From contig JAIVJC010000147.1 in assembly GCA_020200235.1 (NCBI GenBank), positions 1-32,201 on the forward strand: a stretch of DNA of 32,201 bases. The letters are read 5' to 3'. This document shows, one piece after another, positions 16,702-25,550 of the stretch; the stretch's first letter is position 1, and every line of letters starts with the position of its first letter. Below the pieces are notes generated by a model. The model saw nothing but the letters and a program-made list of their open reading frames with translations. It was not told the origin of the DNA and made no database searches. The DNA is from Acidobacteriota bacterium. Its GTDB lineage: Bacteria; Acidobacteriota; Blastocatellia; Pyrinomonadales; Pyrinomonadaceae. The position numbers and the translations under genes were made by a program.

Positions 16702-16778
16702 AGTGACGAGTGACGAGTGACAAGTGACGAGTAAACCCGGGTTTCTTGCTCGTCACTCGTCGCTTGTCACTCGTCACT
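16702..16778. repeat. Palindrome of GTGACRAG words
   Basis: The left arm 16702-16731 is made of tandem AGTGACGAG/AGTGACAAG words and pairs with 16749-16778 (27 of 30). The centre holds the perfect palindrome AAACCCGGGTTT (16733-16744). TTTTT follows (16780-16784). It lies in the 399-bp divergent gap between acyl-CoA dehydrogenase and the flippase-like gene; nothing else is recognised in that gap. A related palindrome is at 28448-28504. Confidence 0.8.
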
Positions 16779-17001
16779 CTTTTTGCCACGTGTCGCATTT
16801 TTGCGGCGCGCCGGGGCGTCGCGCGGCGTCGGAGTCGCGGCGTTAAGTCGTATGCGTCAAGCGGCGCGCGGGTTGCTGCGAGGAGTTGCGCGCGGCGGCG
16901 TTCGGTTGAGATGAGTGGCGGAATGACGTATCTTGCTGCGCAAGCATCTCGGCGCGCCGGAACAACCAGGAAAGGCGGTCACGACACTCGCGGCTCGCGG
17001 C

Positions 17002-18141
17002 ATGGACGAACGAACGGCGGGACAGGCAGCGGCACGCAAGTTCACCGGCGCGGGTGTGTTGTTCGCGCTCGTCGGGCTGCTCCTCTTCGCCTACTTCGTC
17101 TGGAAAGCCGGGCCCGCGCTCGTCTGGGCGCAGATGCGCGCGCTCGGCTGGGGCTTCCTCGTCATCCTCCTCGTCTCCGCCGCGCGCCCCGTCGTGCGCT
17201 CGTTCGCCTGGACGCGCTGCTTCGAATCGACCCACGCGCTGCGCTTCCGCCACGCCCTCGTCGCCTACCTGGTCGGCGACGCGCTCGGCAACCTGATGCC
17301 GCTCGGCATCGTGGTGAGCGAGCCGGCGAAGGCGGCGATGGCGCGCGAGCGCGTGCCGCTCGTCGCCGCGGCGTCCGCCCTCGCGGTCGAGAACCTCTTC
17401 TACATGCTCTCGGTCGCGCTCTTCATCTTCGCGGGGATGGCGGCGCTGCTGCTGAGCTTCCCGCTGCCGCCGAAACTCCGCCTCGCGAGCTACGCGACGC
17501 TCGGCGGCATCACCTGCGTCATCCTCTTCGGCTACTTGGTGGTGCGCCGGCGCTGGAGGTTCTTGAGCGGCGCGGTCGAGTTCTTCGCCGCGCGGGGGTG
17601 GGGGCGCGGCTTCGCCGGGCGTCACGGCGCGCGCTTCGGCGCGATGGAGGATCGCGTCTACGGGTTTTACTCCCGGCACGGCGCGCGCTTCGTGCCGATC
17701 ATGCTGCTCGAATCCTGCTTCCACCTCGCGGGCGTCGTCGAGGTCTTCGCCACGCTCTACTTCATCACGGGCTCGCGCCCGACGTGGTTCGCGGCGTTCG
17801 TCCTCGAATCCGTCAACCGCGTCATCAACGTCGTCTTCAAGTTCGTGCCGATGCGCCTCGGCGTGGACGAGGCGGGGACGAACTGGTTCACCAAGCTGTT
17901 CAAACTCGTCGGGAACGTCGGGGTGACGCTCGCCATCGTCCGCAAGGTGCGCGTCGTGGTGTGGACGGCGGTCGGCGTCGCGCTGCTCGTGCGTCGGGGC
18001 TTGACCGTGAGAGGCGCGGCGCGCGAGGCGCGAGAAGCGGCGCGCGACGTCGCCGAAGGCAGGCGCCAAGCCGCGGACGGGTCGCGCGGCGCGGCCGGCG
18101 ACGAGCCCGCCGCCGCGCCCCACCCCGCGCGCAACGGCTGA
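17002..18141 (+). CDS. Flippase-like/LPG-synthase transmembrane-domain protein
   Basis: This codes for 379 residues from the ATG at 17002; a TTG at 16933 in the same frame is possible and neither has a strong ribosome site. It has about seven to eight membrane helices, with VGLLLFAYFVWKAGPALVWAQM, LVAYLVGDALGNLMPLGIVVSEPAKA, ALAVENLFYMLSVALFIFAG and NVVFKFVPMRLGVDEAGTNWF. This is the pattern of the lysylphosphatidylglycerol-synthase TM/UPF0104 family, members of which flip or transfer lipid-linked groups. The cytoplasmic tail is Ala/Arg-rich. It precedes a GT-C glycosyltransferase by 72 bp, so a role in envelope lipid glycosylation is plausible. Confidence 0.8.
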   Translation: MDERTAGQAAARKFTGAGVLFALVGLLLFAYFVWKAGPALVWAQMRALGWGFLVILLVSAARPVVRSFAWTRCFESTHALRFRHALVAYLVGDALGNLMPLGIVVSEPAKAAMARERVPLVAAASALAVENLFYMLSVALFIFAGMAALLLSFPLPPKLRLASYATLGGITCVILFGYLVVRRRWRFLSGAVEFFAARGWGRGFAGRHGARFGAMEDRVYGFYSRHGARFVPIMLLESCFHLAGVVEVFATLYFITGSRPTWFAAFVLESVNRVINVVFKFVPMRLGVDEAGTNWFTKLFKLVGNVGVTLAIVRKVRVVVWTAVGVALLVRRGLTVRGAAREAREAARDVAEGRRQAADGSRGAAGDEPAAAPHPARNG

Positions 18142-18213
18142 ACGAACCTTTCGCCGCGTTTTGGACGCAAGTGGCGCCCCATTTGATCGCGTTCGGGTCG
18201 GGGGTGGAGAGGT

Positions 18214-19914
18214 TTGGAAAGCTCCGTCGAGTTGATCCCGGAAGAGGCTACAGCGGCGACCGTGTCGGGCGCGGGCGCAGCCGCGGCGCGCGCGGAGTCG
18301 GCGGCGCGCGCGCGCACGCTCGACCGCGCGGCGCTCGTCGCGCTCTCGCTCCTGTTCGCCTGCGGCCTGGGCTTGCGCCTCGCGGGCGTCTCCGCGGTCG
18401 GCTTCGCCGAGGACGAGATCAACAAGCTCGAAGCGGTACGGTCTTACGGGCGCGGCGACATCACGCCCAACGCCGAGCACCCGATGCTGATGAAGACGAT
18501 GATCTTCGTCTCCCTGAGCGCGGCGCACCGCTGGAACGCGCGCGGACCTTCCGGCGCCATCACCAACCCTCTCGACGTGAGCGACGAGGCGGCGCTCCGG
18601 TTTCCCAACATCCTCTTCGGCGCGCTGACGGTCGTCCCGCTCTTCCTGCTGACGCTCTCGCTCTTCGACCGCCGGACCGCGCTCGTCGCCGCAGCCTTCT
18701 GGGCGTTCGGCGTCAACGCGATCACTTACAACCGCGTGGCGAAGGAAGACACGCTGCTCGTCTTCTTCATGCTCCTCGCGTTCTATTTTTATATTCGGGC
18801 GAAGCGGACGAGCGGCTACGACGCGCCTCTCAAGCGCAGGTTCTACACCTGGAGCGGCGCCTCTTTCGGCTTGATGCTCGCCTCGAAGTATTTCCCGCAC
18901 TACTTCGGGCTGAACATGCTCTACCACCACTTCGCGCGGCTGCGGCGCAAGGAGCCGAATGAGCCCGCCGGTCACACGCCCGCGCTCTTTTACGTCGTCC
19001 TCCTCGTCGCCTTCCTCGTCGCCAACCCCGCGATCCTGCTGCCGCAGACGTGGCACTACATCAACACCTATTCGAGCGAGCAGCTCTTAACGCACCACGG
19101 CTACCTCTTCGGCGAGACGCTCTACGCGAATCAAGTCTCCTCGACGCCCTTCGGCACGCCGTTCTACTTCTACCTGCTCTTCCTCGCGATCAAGCTGCCG
19201 CTGCCCGTGCTCGCCGCGACGGTCGCCGGATTTTTTATCTGCGCGCGGCGCTGGCGCGAGCCGGGCGCGGCGTTCCTGCTGCTGATGTTCCTGCTCTGGA
19301 TCGTGCCGTATTCGATCTTCGGCGCGAAGTGGCTGCGCTACGCGCTCTCGCTGATGCCCTTCGTTTACATGCTCGCCGCGGTCGGCGTCGCGTGGCTGCT
19401 CTGTCGCGTCGAAGGGCTCAAAGTCAGAGGCGGCGGCGGGCTGCTCGCGCCCGCGCGCGTCGCGACCGCCGCCGTCGTGCTCGTCTTCCTCGCGCTCCCC
19501 GCGTGGAGCGCCATATCCGTCCGCCCGCATTACGCGATGTACACGAACGCGCTCGGCGCGCACCGGGCGGGCTACTACTTCCCGCACGACGAGTTCTACG
19601 ACGACGGTCTGCGCGAGGCGATCAGATTCGTCGCCGATCGCGCGCCGCGCGGCGCGACCGTGGCGCACGAGACGCCCGGCGTCGTCCGCCACTACCTCGG
19701 GCGCTTCGAGCGCGCGGACCTCGACGCCCGCGTCCTCTCGGCTTCCGATTTCAACGTCGACGCCGCGCCCCGCCCCGCCTACTTCATCATTCAGCGCGGG
19801 CGCACCTACTTCGAGAACCGCGCGAAGATGGACGAGGTGCGCGCCCGCTTCACGAAGGTTTACGAAGGCACGGTGGCGGGCGTCGTCGCGGTCGAGGTTT
19901 ATGCCACGCAATGA
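18214..19914 (+). CDS. GT39-type (PMT/ArnT-like) membrane glycosyltransferase
   Basis: This 566-residue protein has roughly ten membrane helices and a periplasmic C-terminal domain. The first loop has the acidic motif GFAEDEINKLEAV (Glu66-Asp67-Glu68) and AEHPMLMK, matching the catalytic loop of family 39 transferases that use polyprenyl-phosphate sugars. Other features are LRFPNILFGALTVVPLFLL, VAKEDTLLVFFMLLAFYFYI and IFGAKWLRYALSLMPF. I keep the TTG at 18214 (GGAG four bases upstream) because later ATGs would remove the first helix. It follows the flippase-like gene. The sugar and acceptor are unknown. Confidence 0.85.
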   Translation: MESSVELIPEEATAATVSGAGAAAARAESAARARTLDRAALVALSLLFACGLGLRLAGVSAVGFAEDEINKLEAVRSYGRGDITPNAEHPMLMKTMIFVSLSAAHRWNARGPSGAITNPLDVSDEAALRFPNILFGALTVVPLFLLTLSLFDRRTALVAAAFWAFGVNAITYNRVAKEDTLLVFFMLLAFYFYIRAKRTSGYDAPLKRRFYTWSGASFGLMLASKYFPHYFGLNMLYHHFARLRRKEPNEPAGHTPALFYVVLLVAFLVANPAILLPQTWHYINTYSSEQLLTHHGYLFGETLYANQVSSTPFGTPFYFYLLFLAIKLPLPVLAATVAGFFICARRWREPGAAFLLLMFLLWIVPYSIFGAKWLRYALSLMPFVYMLAAVGVAWLLCRVEGLKVRGGGGLLAPARVATAAVVLVFLALPAWSAISVRPHYAMYTNALGAHRAGYYFPHDEFYDDGLREAIRFVADRAPRGATVAHETPGVVRHYLGRFERADLDARVLSASDFNVDAAPRPAYFIIQRGRTYFENRAKMDEVRARFTKVYEGTVAGVVAVEVYATQ

Positions 19915-19925
19915 AGGGAGGGTTT

Positions 19926-20399
19926 ATGCTCAATCGAACTCTACTCGCTTTGCTCCTTGCCTTAACGTATCTTCACCTGCCTGCTTACAAATGCTTTGCT
20001 CAGGGACAAAAACCTTCCAAGCCAGAGATTGATGGCGCTTATGACTTCGTTTCGGAGAAAAGCGCCCTTACCGCGCCTGAAAAAACTACAAGAACCCGTA
20101 CCGCTGCGGACTGGGAAAGAAAATGGATATTCTGTAACGGACACTATTCCAGAATAATGAAAGCCAAGACACTCTCTTCATCGGAGTACATCGTCCAGTC
20201 TTCTGCCGGACGTTATGAGTTTAATGGAGAGAAACTTCGATTAAACGTTGAGATATCATGGTTAATGTTTCCTCCGGGTTGGGAATCGTTTGATTATCAC
20301 TTCGACGGGGATATGCTGATTCTGACGGAGACTCTTAAACCGTATGTGGAAAGCATAAGTGAAGGCACAATTACAACAGTGCTTCGTCGTAGAAAGTAA
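19926..20399 (+). CDS. Secreted hypothetical protein, AT-rich
   Basis: This codes for 157 residues from ATG 19926 with GGGAGG six bases upstream. The signal peptide (MLNRTLLALLLALTYLHLPA, cleaved near CFAQG) is followed by a mostly beta domain with IDGAYDFVSEKSAL, WIFCNGHYSRIMK and FDYHFDGDMLILTETL. This could be a lipocalin-like barrel measured by eye. The gene is much more AT-rich than the genes on either side, and only 11 bp separate it from the glycosyltransferase stop, so it looks inserted into the operon. Family not recognised. Confidence 0.75.
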   Translation: MLNRTLLALLLALTYLHLPAYKCFAQGQKPSKPEIDGAYDFVSEKSALTAPEKTTRTRTAADWERKWIFCNGHYSRIMKAKTLSSSEYIVQSSAGRYEFNGEKLRLNVEISWLMFPPGWESFDYHFDGDMLILTETLKPYVESISEGTITTVLRRRK

Positions 20400-20440
20400 A
20401 CCGCAGGTTACCGTTGGTCTCGTTAGCGCAAGCTCAATAT

Positions 20441-22096
20441 ATGAGACGAATTTCAGCAGTTAAGTTTCTCATCCTTCTTGCGCTGATCTGTGTAGTGGTG
20501 CCCGCGCAGACACAGATTGGTGCGCCTCGGCGCGCGTGGATCACCGTCCTCTCGACGACCGATCTGCACGGCAACATCCTGCCCGTCGATTACTACACGA
20601 ACAAGCCGGACGCGCGGGGCTTAGCCAAAGCCGCGACGATCATCCGCGCGGCGCGCAAGGAGAACCCGCTGGGGACGCTCCTCGTCGATTCGGGCGACAC
20701 CATTCAGGGGACGCCGCTCGAATACGTCCACAACAAGATGAACAACGCGCCGACAGACCCGATGATGCTCACGATGAACGCGCTCGCGTTCGACGCGATG
20801 GCGGTCGGCAACCACGAGTACAACTTCGGGCTGGGCGTCCTCGCGAAGGCGCGGCGCGAGGCGCGCTTCCCGTGGCTCTCGGCGAACACCTACAAGGCGG
20901 GGACGAACGAGACTTACCACCAGCCCTACGTCGTCAAGGAGTTGAACGGCGTGCGCGTCGGCGTGCTGGGCTTGACGACGGGCGGCGTCCCCTCGTGGGA
21001 GAACAGGGAGAACTACGCGGGGCTGGAGTTCCGCGACCCCACGGCGGAGGCGCGCAAGTGGGTCGCGGTGCTGCGCGGGAAGGAGAGAGTCGACCTCGTC
21101 GTCGTCACCATGCACATGGGGCTCGAAGAGGACTTGCGGACGGGCGAGGCGACGCCGGGTCAGGCTCCGCACGAGAACGAGGCGGTCAAGATCGCCGAGC
21201 AGGTCGGAGGCATCGACCTGATCCTGATGGGGCACACGCACCGAGAGGTGCCCGACGTCACGATCAACGGCGCGCTGCTGACGCAGGCGAACGCCTGGGG
21301 GCGGCACGTCGCGCGCGCGGACGTCTACCTCGAGCGGGACGGGCGCGGGCGCTGGAGGGTCGCGGCGAAGCAGGCGCGCACGGTCGCCGTCACGGAGCGC
21401 ACGGAAGTCGACGCGGAGATCGCGAAGATCGCGGAGCCGTACGATCGCGAAACTCAGGCGTGGCTCTCGCGCGTCGTCGGCGAATCGCCGGCGGAGTTGT
21501 CGGCGGAGCAGGCGAGTTTTCGCGACACTGCCATACTCGATCTCATCCAGCGCGTGCAGATGGAGGTCGGCAAGGCGGACGTCTCGATGGTCGCGAACTT
21601 CAACCCGCGCGCGCGCCTGCCCAAAGGCGCGGTCAGCGTGCGCGACATCGCCGGGCTCTACATCTACGAGAACACGCTCGTCGTCCTCGAAGTGACGGGG
21701 CGGCAGCTCAAGGACGCGCTCGAACACTCGGCGAAATATTTTCTCCCCTACGCGCCGGGCAAATCGCCGGCCGAACTCGTCGACGAGAAGATACCCGGCT
21801 TCAACTTCGACATCGCCGAGGGCGTCTCTTACGACCTCGACCTCACGAAGCCCGTCGGGGAGCGCGTCCAGAACCTGCGCTTCCGCGGTCAGCCCTTAAA
21901 CCCCGCGCAACGCTTGCGGCTCGCGACGAACAACTACCGCGTCAACGGCGGCGGCGGCTACACGATGTACAAGAATGCCCCCGAGCTGTTCCGCTCTAGC
22001 GAGGAGATACGCGAGCTCATCATCGACTGGGTGACCGAGCACAAGCGCGTGCCCTCGGAGCCGACGAACAACTGGCGGCTCATCCCCTCGAACTGA
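20441..22096 (+). CDS. Secreted bifunctional metallophosphatase/5'-nucleotidase
   Basis: This 551-residue protein from ATG 20441 has a signal peptide (MRRISAVKFLILLALICVVV, then PAQTQ). The calcineurin-like dimetal domain shows TTDLHGNI (Asp41, His43), DSGDTIQG (Asp86), AVGNHEYNFG (123 onward), VVTMHMGLEED and LMGHTHREVPD. The C-terminal 5'-nucleotidase domain has DISMVANF-like DVSMVANFNPRA, IAGLYIYENTLVVLEVTG and NYRVNGGGGYTM. This matches UshA/CpdB-type periplasmic enzymes that scavenge nucleotides by removing phosphate. An upstream TTG at 20414 is a weaker start. Confidence 0.92.
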   Translation: MRRISAVKFLILLALICVVVPAQTQIGAPRRAWITVLSTTDLHGNILPVDYYTNKPDARGLAKAATIIRAARKENPLGTLLVDSGDTIQGTPLEYVHNKMNNAPTDPMMLTMNALAFDAMAVGNHEYNFGLGVLAKARREARFPWLSANTYKAGTNETYHQPYVVKELNGVRVGVLGLTTGGVPSWENRENYAGLEFRDPTAEARKWVAVLRGKERVDLVVVTMHMGLEEDLRTGEATPGQAPHENEAVKIAEQVGGIDLILMGHTHREVPDVTINGALLTQANAWGRHVARADVYLERDGRGRWRVAAKQARTVAVTERTEVDAEIAKIAEPYDRETQAWLSRVVGESPAELSAEQASFRDTAILDLIQRVQMEVGKADVSMVANFNPRARLPKGAVSVRDIAGLYIYENTLVVLEVTGRQLKDALEHSAKYFLPYAPGKSPAELVDEKIPGFNFDIAEGVSYDLDLTKPVGERVQNLRFRGQPLNPAQRLRLATNNYRVNGGGGYTMYKNAPELFRSSEEIRELIIDWVTEHKRVPSEPTNNWRLIPSN

Positions 22097-22187
22097 AAAA
22101 TTTCTTAAGGCGCTAAGCCGTCGTGTGGAACCCGACGCATTTCGAAGGTGTCTAACGCGCGTCGCCTATCGAGCGGCGTCCGCGCTT

Positions 22188-22787
22188 ATGAAAATCATCG
22201 CCAGCCTGTCGGTCGCAGCCGCGCTGCTCGTCGCGGCGCTCGCAAATTCTGAAGTGACACCGCCGAGCAAGGGAGAGACGACGAACGAGGCGCGGGTCAC
22301 GAGAGAGCCGCTCAAGCTGCCGCTCGTCTCGCCGCGCGTCCGCATCTCGAAGGGCGCGCGCCGCCTCTTGCTCTACTCGGACGGTCGGGTGGTGCGCGAG
22401 TACCGCGTCGCGCTCGGCAAAAATCCGGCGGACGACAAGGAGCGGCAGGGCGACTACCGCACGCCGGAGGGCGAGTTCTACGTCTGCGTGAAGAACGCGG
22501 CGAGCAAGTTCTACCTCTCGCTCGGCTTGAGCTACCCGAACCGCGAGGACGCCGAGCGCGGCTTGCGCGATCGTCTGATCACGCGCCGACAGTACGAGCG
22601 GATCACGACAGCCACCGACAAGGGCTTGCGCCCGCCGTGGGACACCGCGCTCGGCGGCGAAATCTTCATCCACGGCGGCGGCTCCGCGTCGGACTGGACG
22701 TGGGGCTGCGTCGCGCTCGACGATACGGACGTGAAAGAGCTGTTCGACGCCGTGCCGAAGGGCACGAAGGTCGTCATCGAACACTGA
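22188..22787 (+). CDS. L,D-transpeptidase (YkuD family)
   Basis: This 199-residue protein has a signal peptide (MKIIASLSVAAALLVAALA) and a YkuD catalytic domain: SKGARRLLLYSDGRVVREYR, GDYRTPEGEFYV, and the active-site stretch IHGGGSASDWTWGCVAL with His161 and nucleophile Cys173. Such enzymes make 3-3 cross-links in peptidoglycan or attach lipoproteins. The Arg that usually follows the Cys motif is replaced (CVALDD). An in-frame GTG at 22125 would bury the signal peptide, so I prefer 22188. It follows the 5'-nucleotidase after 91 bp. Confidence 0.88.
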   Translation: MKIIASLSVAAALLVAALANSEVTPPSKGETTNEARVTREPLKLPLVSPRVRISKGARRLLLYSDGRVVREYRVALGKNPADDKERQGDYRTPEGEFYVCVKNAASKFYLSLGLSYPNREDAERGLRDRLITRRQYERITTATDKGLRPPWDTALGGEIFIHGGGSASDWTWGCVALDDTDVKELFDAVPKGTKVVIEH

Positions 22788-22834
22788 CTGAGCCCGCGAT
22801 TGGATAGCCCGCGAGGGGCTCACCGCTTGGTCAA

Positions 22835-23689
22835 TCACAGGCTCCCGGTTTCGTCCGTTGCGCGCTGAGCTACGGTCGCTTCGACCTCTTCGCGGTGGAA
22901 CGTCGAGCGCGCCTTCCAGCGCCCGTAGAGGTGGACGGAGATGGCGAGCCACACGCCGCTCAGCAGGTAGGCGCCGAGTACGTCGCTCGCCCAGTGCGCG
23001 CCGAGGTAGACGCGCGAGAGCCCGATGAAGAGGACTGGCAGCGCGGCGAGCGCGAGCGCGGCGCGGCGCACGTTCGTCCCGCGCGGGAGCAGGGCGAAGG
23101 CCGCGAAGAAGAGGAAGCCGAAGTAGAGGACGTAGAACGTGACGTGCCCGGAGGGGAAACTCTCACGCGCCCACGCGCCGGAGACGCGGACGAGTTCAGC
23201 CACGGGGCGCGGTCTCCCGATCACGGACTTCACCAGGCGGTTGACGAGCTGCCCGCCGCCGACGCTGAACAGCAGCGCGAACATCTCCGTGCGCCGACGG
23301 CGCAGGAAGAAGAGGAGCATCGCGACCACGGTCAGCACCCAGCCGTTCAAGCCGTCGCCGAAGACCGAGGCGGCGCGCATCAGCGTGTGGAAGCCGGGCG
23401 CGTCGAAGCTCTGCAGCGCGAGCGTCGCGCGCAGGTCCCACGCGAAGTAGGCGTCGGTGCGCGCGTAGAGCGCGAGGACGGCGAAGGCTGCGAGCGCGGC
23501 GAAGAAGACCGCCTCGGCGCGCACGAGCTTCCGCGCGGCGAGCAGGCGCTCCGACAGTCGTCGGCGCGGCGAAGGCTCCGCCGCGGGCTGCGCAGCCCGC
23601 GGCGCGTCGATGGTTTCGGAGTCGGTAGTCTCGGAGTCGGTAGTCTCCGGCGGGTGAACGCCCGCCCGCCCGGGCTCGTCCTGCTTCAT
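22835..23689 (-). CDS. PAP2-family membrane phosphatase
   Basis: This 284-residue protein has a polar N-terminal region with a short ETTDS repeat, then about six helices. The PAP2 triad is complete: K154-x6-R161-P162 (KSVIGRPRP), PSGH at 179-182, and SRVYLGAHWASDV (Arg226, His232, Asp236). Members dephosphorylate lipid phosphates such as undecaprenyl diphosphate or phosphatidylglycerol phosphate. It is the only gene in this stretch read on the minus strand against the envelope cluster. Substrate not determined; given nearby pgsA and the glycosyltransferase, undecaprenyl-diphosphate recycling is one option. Confidence 0.9.
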   Translation of the reverse strand: MKQDEPGRAGVHPPETTDSETTDSETIDAPRAAQPAAEPSPRRRLSERLLAARKLVRAEAVFFAALAAFAVLALYARTDAYFAWDLRATLALQSFDAPGFHTLMRAASVFGDGLNGWVLTVVAMLLFFLRRRRTEMFALLFSVGGGQLVNRLVKSVIGRPRPVAELVRVSGAWARESFPSGHVTFYVLYFGFLFFAAFALLPRGTNVRRAALALAALPVLFIGLSRVYLGAHWASDVLGAYLLSGVWLAISVHLYGRWKARSTFHREEVEATVAQRATDETGSL

Positions 23690-23871
23690 CGGCTCAGACC
23701 CTTCTCGCGTGCAGCTAACGCTACGTGGCGCGCATCAAAAGACGTGACCTATAATAGCTTCAGTCACTCCCGAAAATGTGTCGAGATTTTTAAGACGCGC
23801 GCGCGCGCCGACCGCAGCCTCGCGCGCCCGCCGCGCCGTTCTTCCGCACGTCGCGCGAGGGGGAGCCGGTC

Positions 23872-24894
23872 TTGCTGAGAGTCGAATACCGCGAAGGACT
23901 TTACCTGCCCGACCTCGATCTGTGGCTCGACGCCGACGGCTCGCGCGACCGCTGCGTCATCTCGCACGCGCACTCCGATCACATCGCCGACCACCGCGCC
24001 ATCGTCGCCACGCCGGAGACGGCGCGCATCTTCCGCCACCGCGTCGGCGAGGCGGAGGTCACCACGCAAGTCTACGGCGAGCGGCGCGACTACGGCCGCT
24101 ACGCGCTGACGTTCTTCCCGGCGGGCCACTGCCTCGGCTCGTCGCAAATTTTAATCGAGGCTCAGGGCGAGCGCCTGGTCTACACGGGCGACATCAAGCT
24201 CAGGCCCAACGTCGCGGCGGAGGACGCCGTCGTCGTCCCGTGCGACACGCTCGTCATGGAATCGACCTTCGGCGATCCGCTCTACCGCTTCCCGCCCGAC
24301 GTGGTCACCTTCGATCGGCTCTACGCCGCGTGCGACCGCGCCCTCTCGGACGACCGCGTGCCGGTCGTTCTCGCCTACGCTCTGGGGAAGAGTCAGGAGG
24401 CGCTGGAGCTTTTACTGCGGCGCGGCTACCGCGTGACGCTCCACGGATCGAACTGGAACGTCTCGGAGATTTACCGCGAGCTGGGCGTGAAGTTTTCGGG
24501 CGAGTACGAACGCTACAGCCGCGAGCACGTGCGCGGGCGCGTGCTGATCGCGCCGCCGGGCTGCCGCAAGCAGCCGATGATCCAGAACATCGAGCGCCGC
24601 TTCACCATCATGCTCACGGGCTGGGCGCTCTCGCGGAGCGCGCCCTACATGTACAAGGGCGTCGATTTGGTCCTGCCACTCTCGGATCACGCCGACTACG
24701 ACGAGCTGGTGCGGCTCGCGAAAGAGTCGGGCGCGTCGTGCGTCATCACGATGCACGGGCCCGCGAAGTTCGCCGCGCACTTGCGGGAGCTCGGCTTGAA
24801 CGCCGAACACCTCGCGCAGCACCCGCACGCCGCCGCGAAGAAGCAGACGGGGAAGCGCGCCGCGACCGCGGTCGAGCAGACGCTCTTCGACTGA
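23872..24894 (+). CDS. MBL-fold exonuclease-like protein (CPSF/ligase-associated type)
   Basis: This codes for 340 residues from a TTG at 23872, preceded by GGGGGAG. It has the metallo-beta-lactamase metal motif HAHSDH at 32-37, then FFPAGHCLGSSQIL, VYTGDIKLRP and STFGDPLYRFP. The beta-CASP-like insert includes YALGKSQEALELLLRRG, and the domain ends with LPLSDHADYDEL and VITMHGPAKFAAHL. This pattern matches the 'ligase-associated DNA exonuclease' group, which often partners an ATP-dependent DNA ligase and helicase; those partners are not in this window. It is convergent with the receiver-domain gene with 4 bp between stops. Confidence 0.85.
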   Translation: MLRVEYREGLYLPDLDLWLDADGSRDRCVISHAHSDHIADHRAIVATPETARIFRHRVGEAEVTTQVYGERRDYGRYALTFFPAGHCLGSSQILIEAQGERLVYTGDIKLRPNVAAEDAVVVPCDTLVMESTFGDPLYRFPPDVVTFDRLYAACDRALSDDRVPVVLAYALGKSQEALELLLRRGYRVTLHGSNWNVSEIYRELGVKFSGEYERYSREHVRGRVLIAPPGCRKQPMIQNIERRFTIMLTGWALSRSAPYMYKGVDLVLPLSDHADYDELVRLAKESGASCVITMHGPAKFAAHLRELGLNAEHLAQHPHAAAKKQTGKRAATAVEQTLFD

Positions 24895-24898
24895 TCTC

Positions 24899-25429
24899 TC
24901 AAGCCCCCCGCGACTTCACCCTGGAAATCTTCTTCAGCTCGCCCGCGCACTCCTGGCAGACGCGCGTGATGGCGCGCTCCAAATTCTCGTCCACGTCCAT
25001 CAAAGTTTGCAGGACGCTCGCGGGCAGGCGCACGGTCACGACCATGAACTGCTCGTCGGTCGCCGGGCGGGCGAGCGCGCGCTCGACGGCCCTCAGCAGA
25101 TCTTCGGGCGCGGCGGGCTTCGTCAGGTACTCCTGCACGCCGAGGCGCTGGCACACGTCGCGCGACTCGGCGAGCGTCTCGCCCGTGACGACGACGACGG
25201 GGACGCCCGGCGAGAGCGCGCGCAGCTCCTCCAGGACTTTCGTGCCGTGCATCTCCGGGAGCGTCATGTCCATCAGCACGGCGTCCGCGCCCTTCGCGCT
25301 GAACTCCGCCAGCCCCTCCTCGCCCGCGTAGGTCGTGATCACCTCGTAGCCCGCGCGCTCGAGTACGGACTCGTACAGCTCGGCGAGGTCTTCTTGATCT
25401 TCGATGACGAGAATGCGATGCTTTGCCAC
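24899..25429 (-). CDS. Receiver-domain response regulator with CxxC tail
   Basis: This 176-residue protein has an N-terminal receiver domain: acidic Glu10/Asp11, phospho-acceptor Asp54 in VLMDMTLPEM, Thr82 in VVTGE, and Lys104 in YLTKPA. No DNA-binding domain follows. Instead, residues 126-176 form a short extension (FMVVTVRLPASVLQTLMDVD, then CQECAGELKK with Cys158 and Cys161) that could bind metal or a partner. No histidine kinase is nearby, so its signal is unknown. Stand-alone receivers often act in phosphorelays or on motility and cell-cycle partners. Confidence 0.88.
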   Translation of the reverse strand: MAKHRILVIEDQEDLAELYESVLERAGYEVITTYAGEEGLAEFSAKGADAVLMDMTLPEMHGTKVLEELRALSPGVPVVVVTGETLAESRDVCQRLGVQEYLTKPAAPEDLLRAVERALARPATDEQFMVVTVRLPASVLQTLMDVDENLERAITRVCQECAGELKKISRVKSRGA

Positions 25430-25465
25430 GCGAGTTCATCTCCTTACACAGGGTCGGACAAAATA

Positions 25466-25510
25466 GCGCGCCGCTCTCGCGAGAGTGTGGCGCGCCCGTC
25501 TTTAATTTTT
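25466..25510 (+). terminator. GC-rich hairpin with T-rich tail in the permease leader
   Basis: GCGCGCC (25466-25472) pairs with GGCGCGC (25489-25495), with the perfect inner palindrome CTCTCGCGAGAG (25474-25485). The stem is followed by GTCTTTAATTTTT on the plus strand. No plus-strand gene ends just upstream, so it is better read as an attenuator-like hairpin ahead of the permease at 25551 than as an operon terminator. Confidence 0.5.
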
Positions 25511-25550
25511 AACGCCCGGCGGCAAAGTATAGCAGAAACCGAAGACGCAA

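Noticed and set aside
16702-16778. CRISPR array
   Set aside because: The repeat words are 7-9 bp, have no unique spacers, and form inverted arms rather than spaced direct repeats.
16843-19056. A 737-residue minus-strand frame and other long antisense frames (for example 2325-3749 and 25509-26801)
   Set aside because: They are Arg/Glu/Asp/His/Val-rich mirror images of well-supported genes, an artefact of high third-position GC.
23750-23755. TATAAT promoter for the exonuclease-like gene
   Set aside because: The hexamer is perfect but no acceptable -35 lies 16-18 bp upstream.
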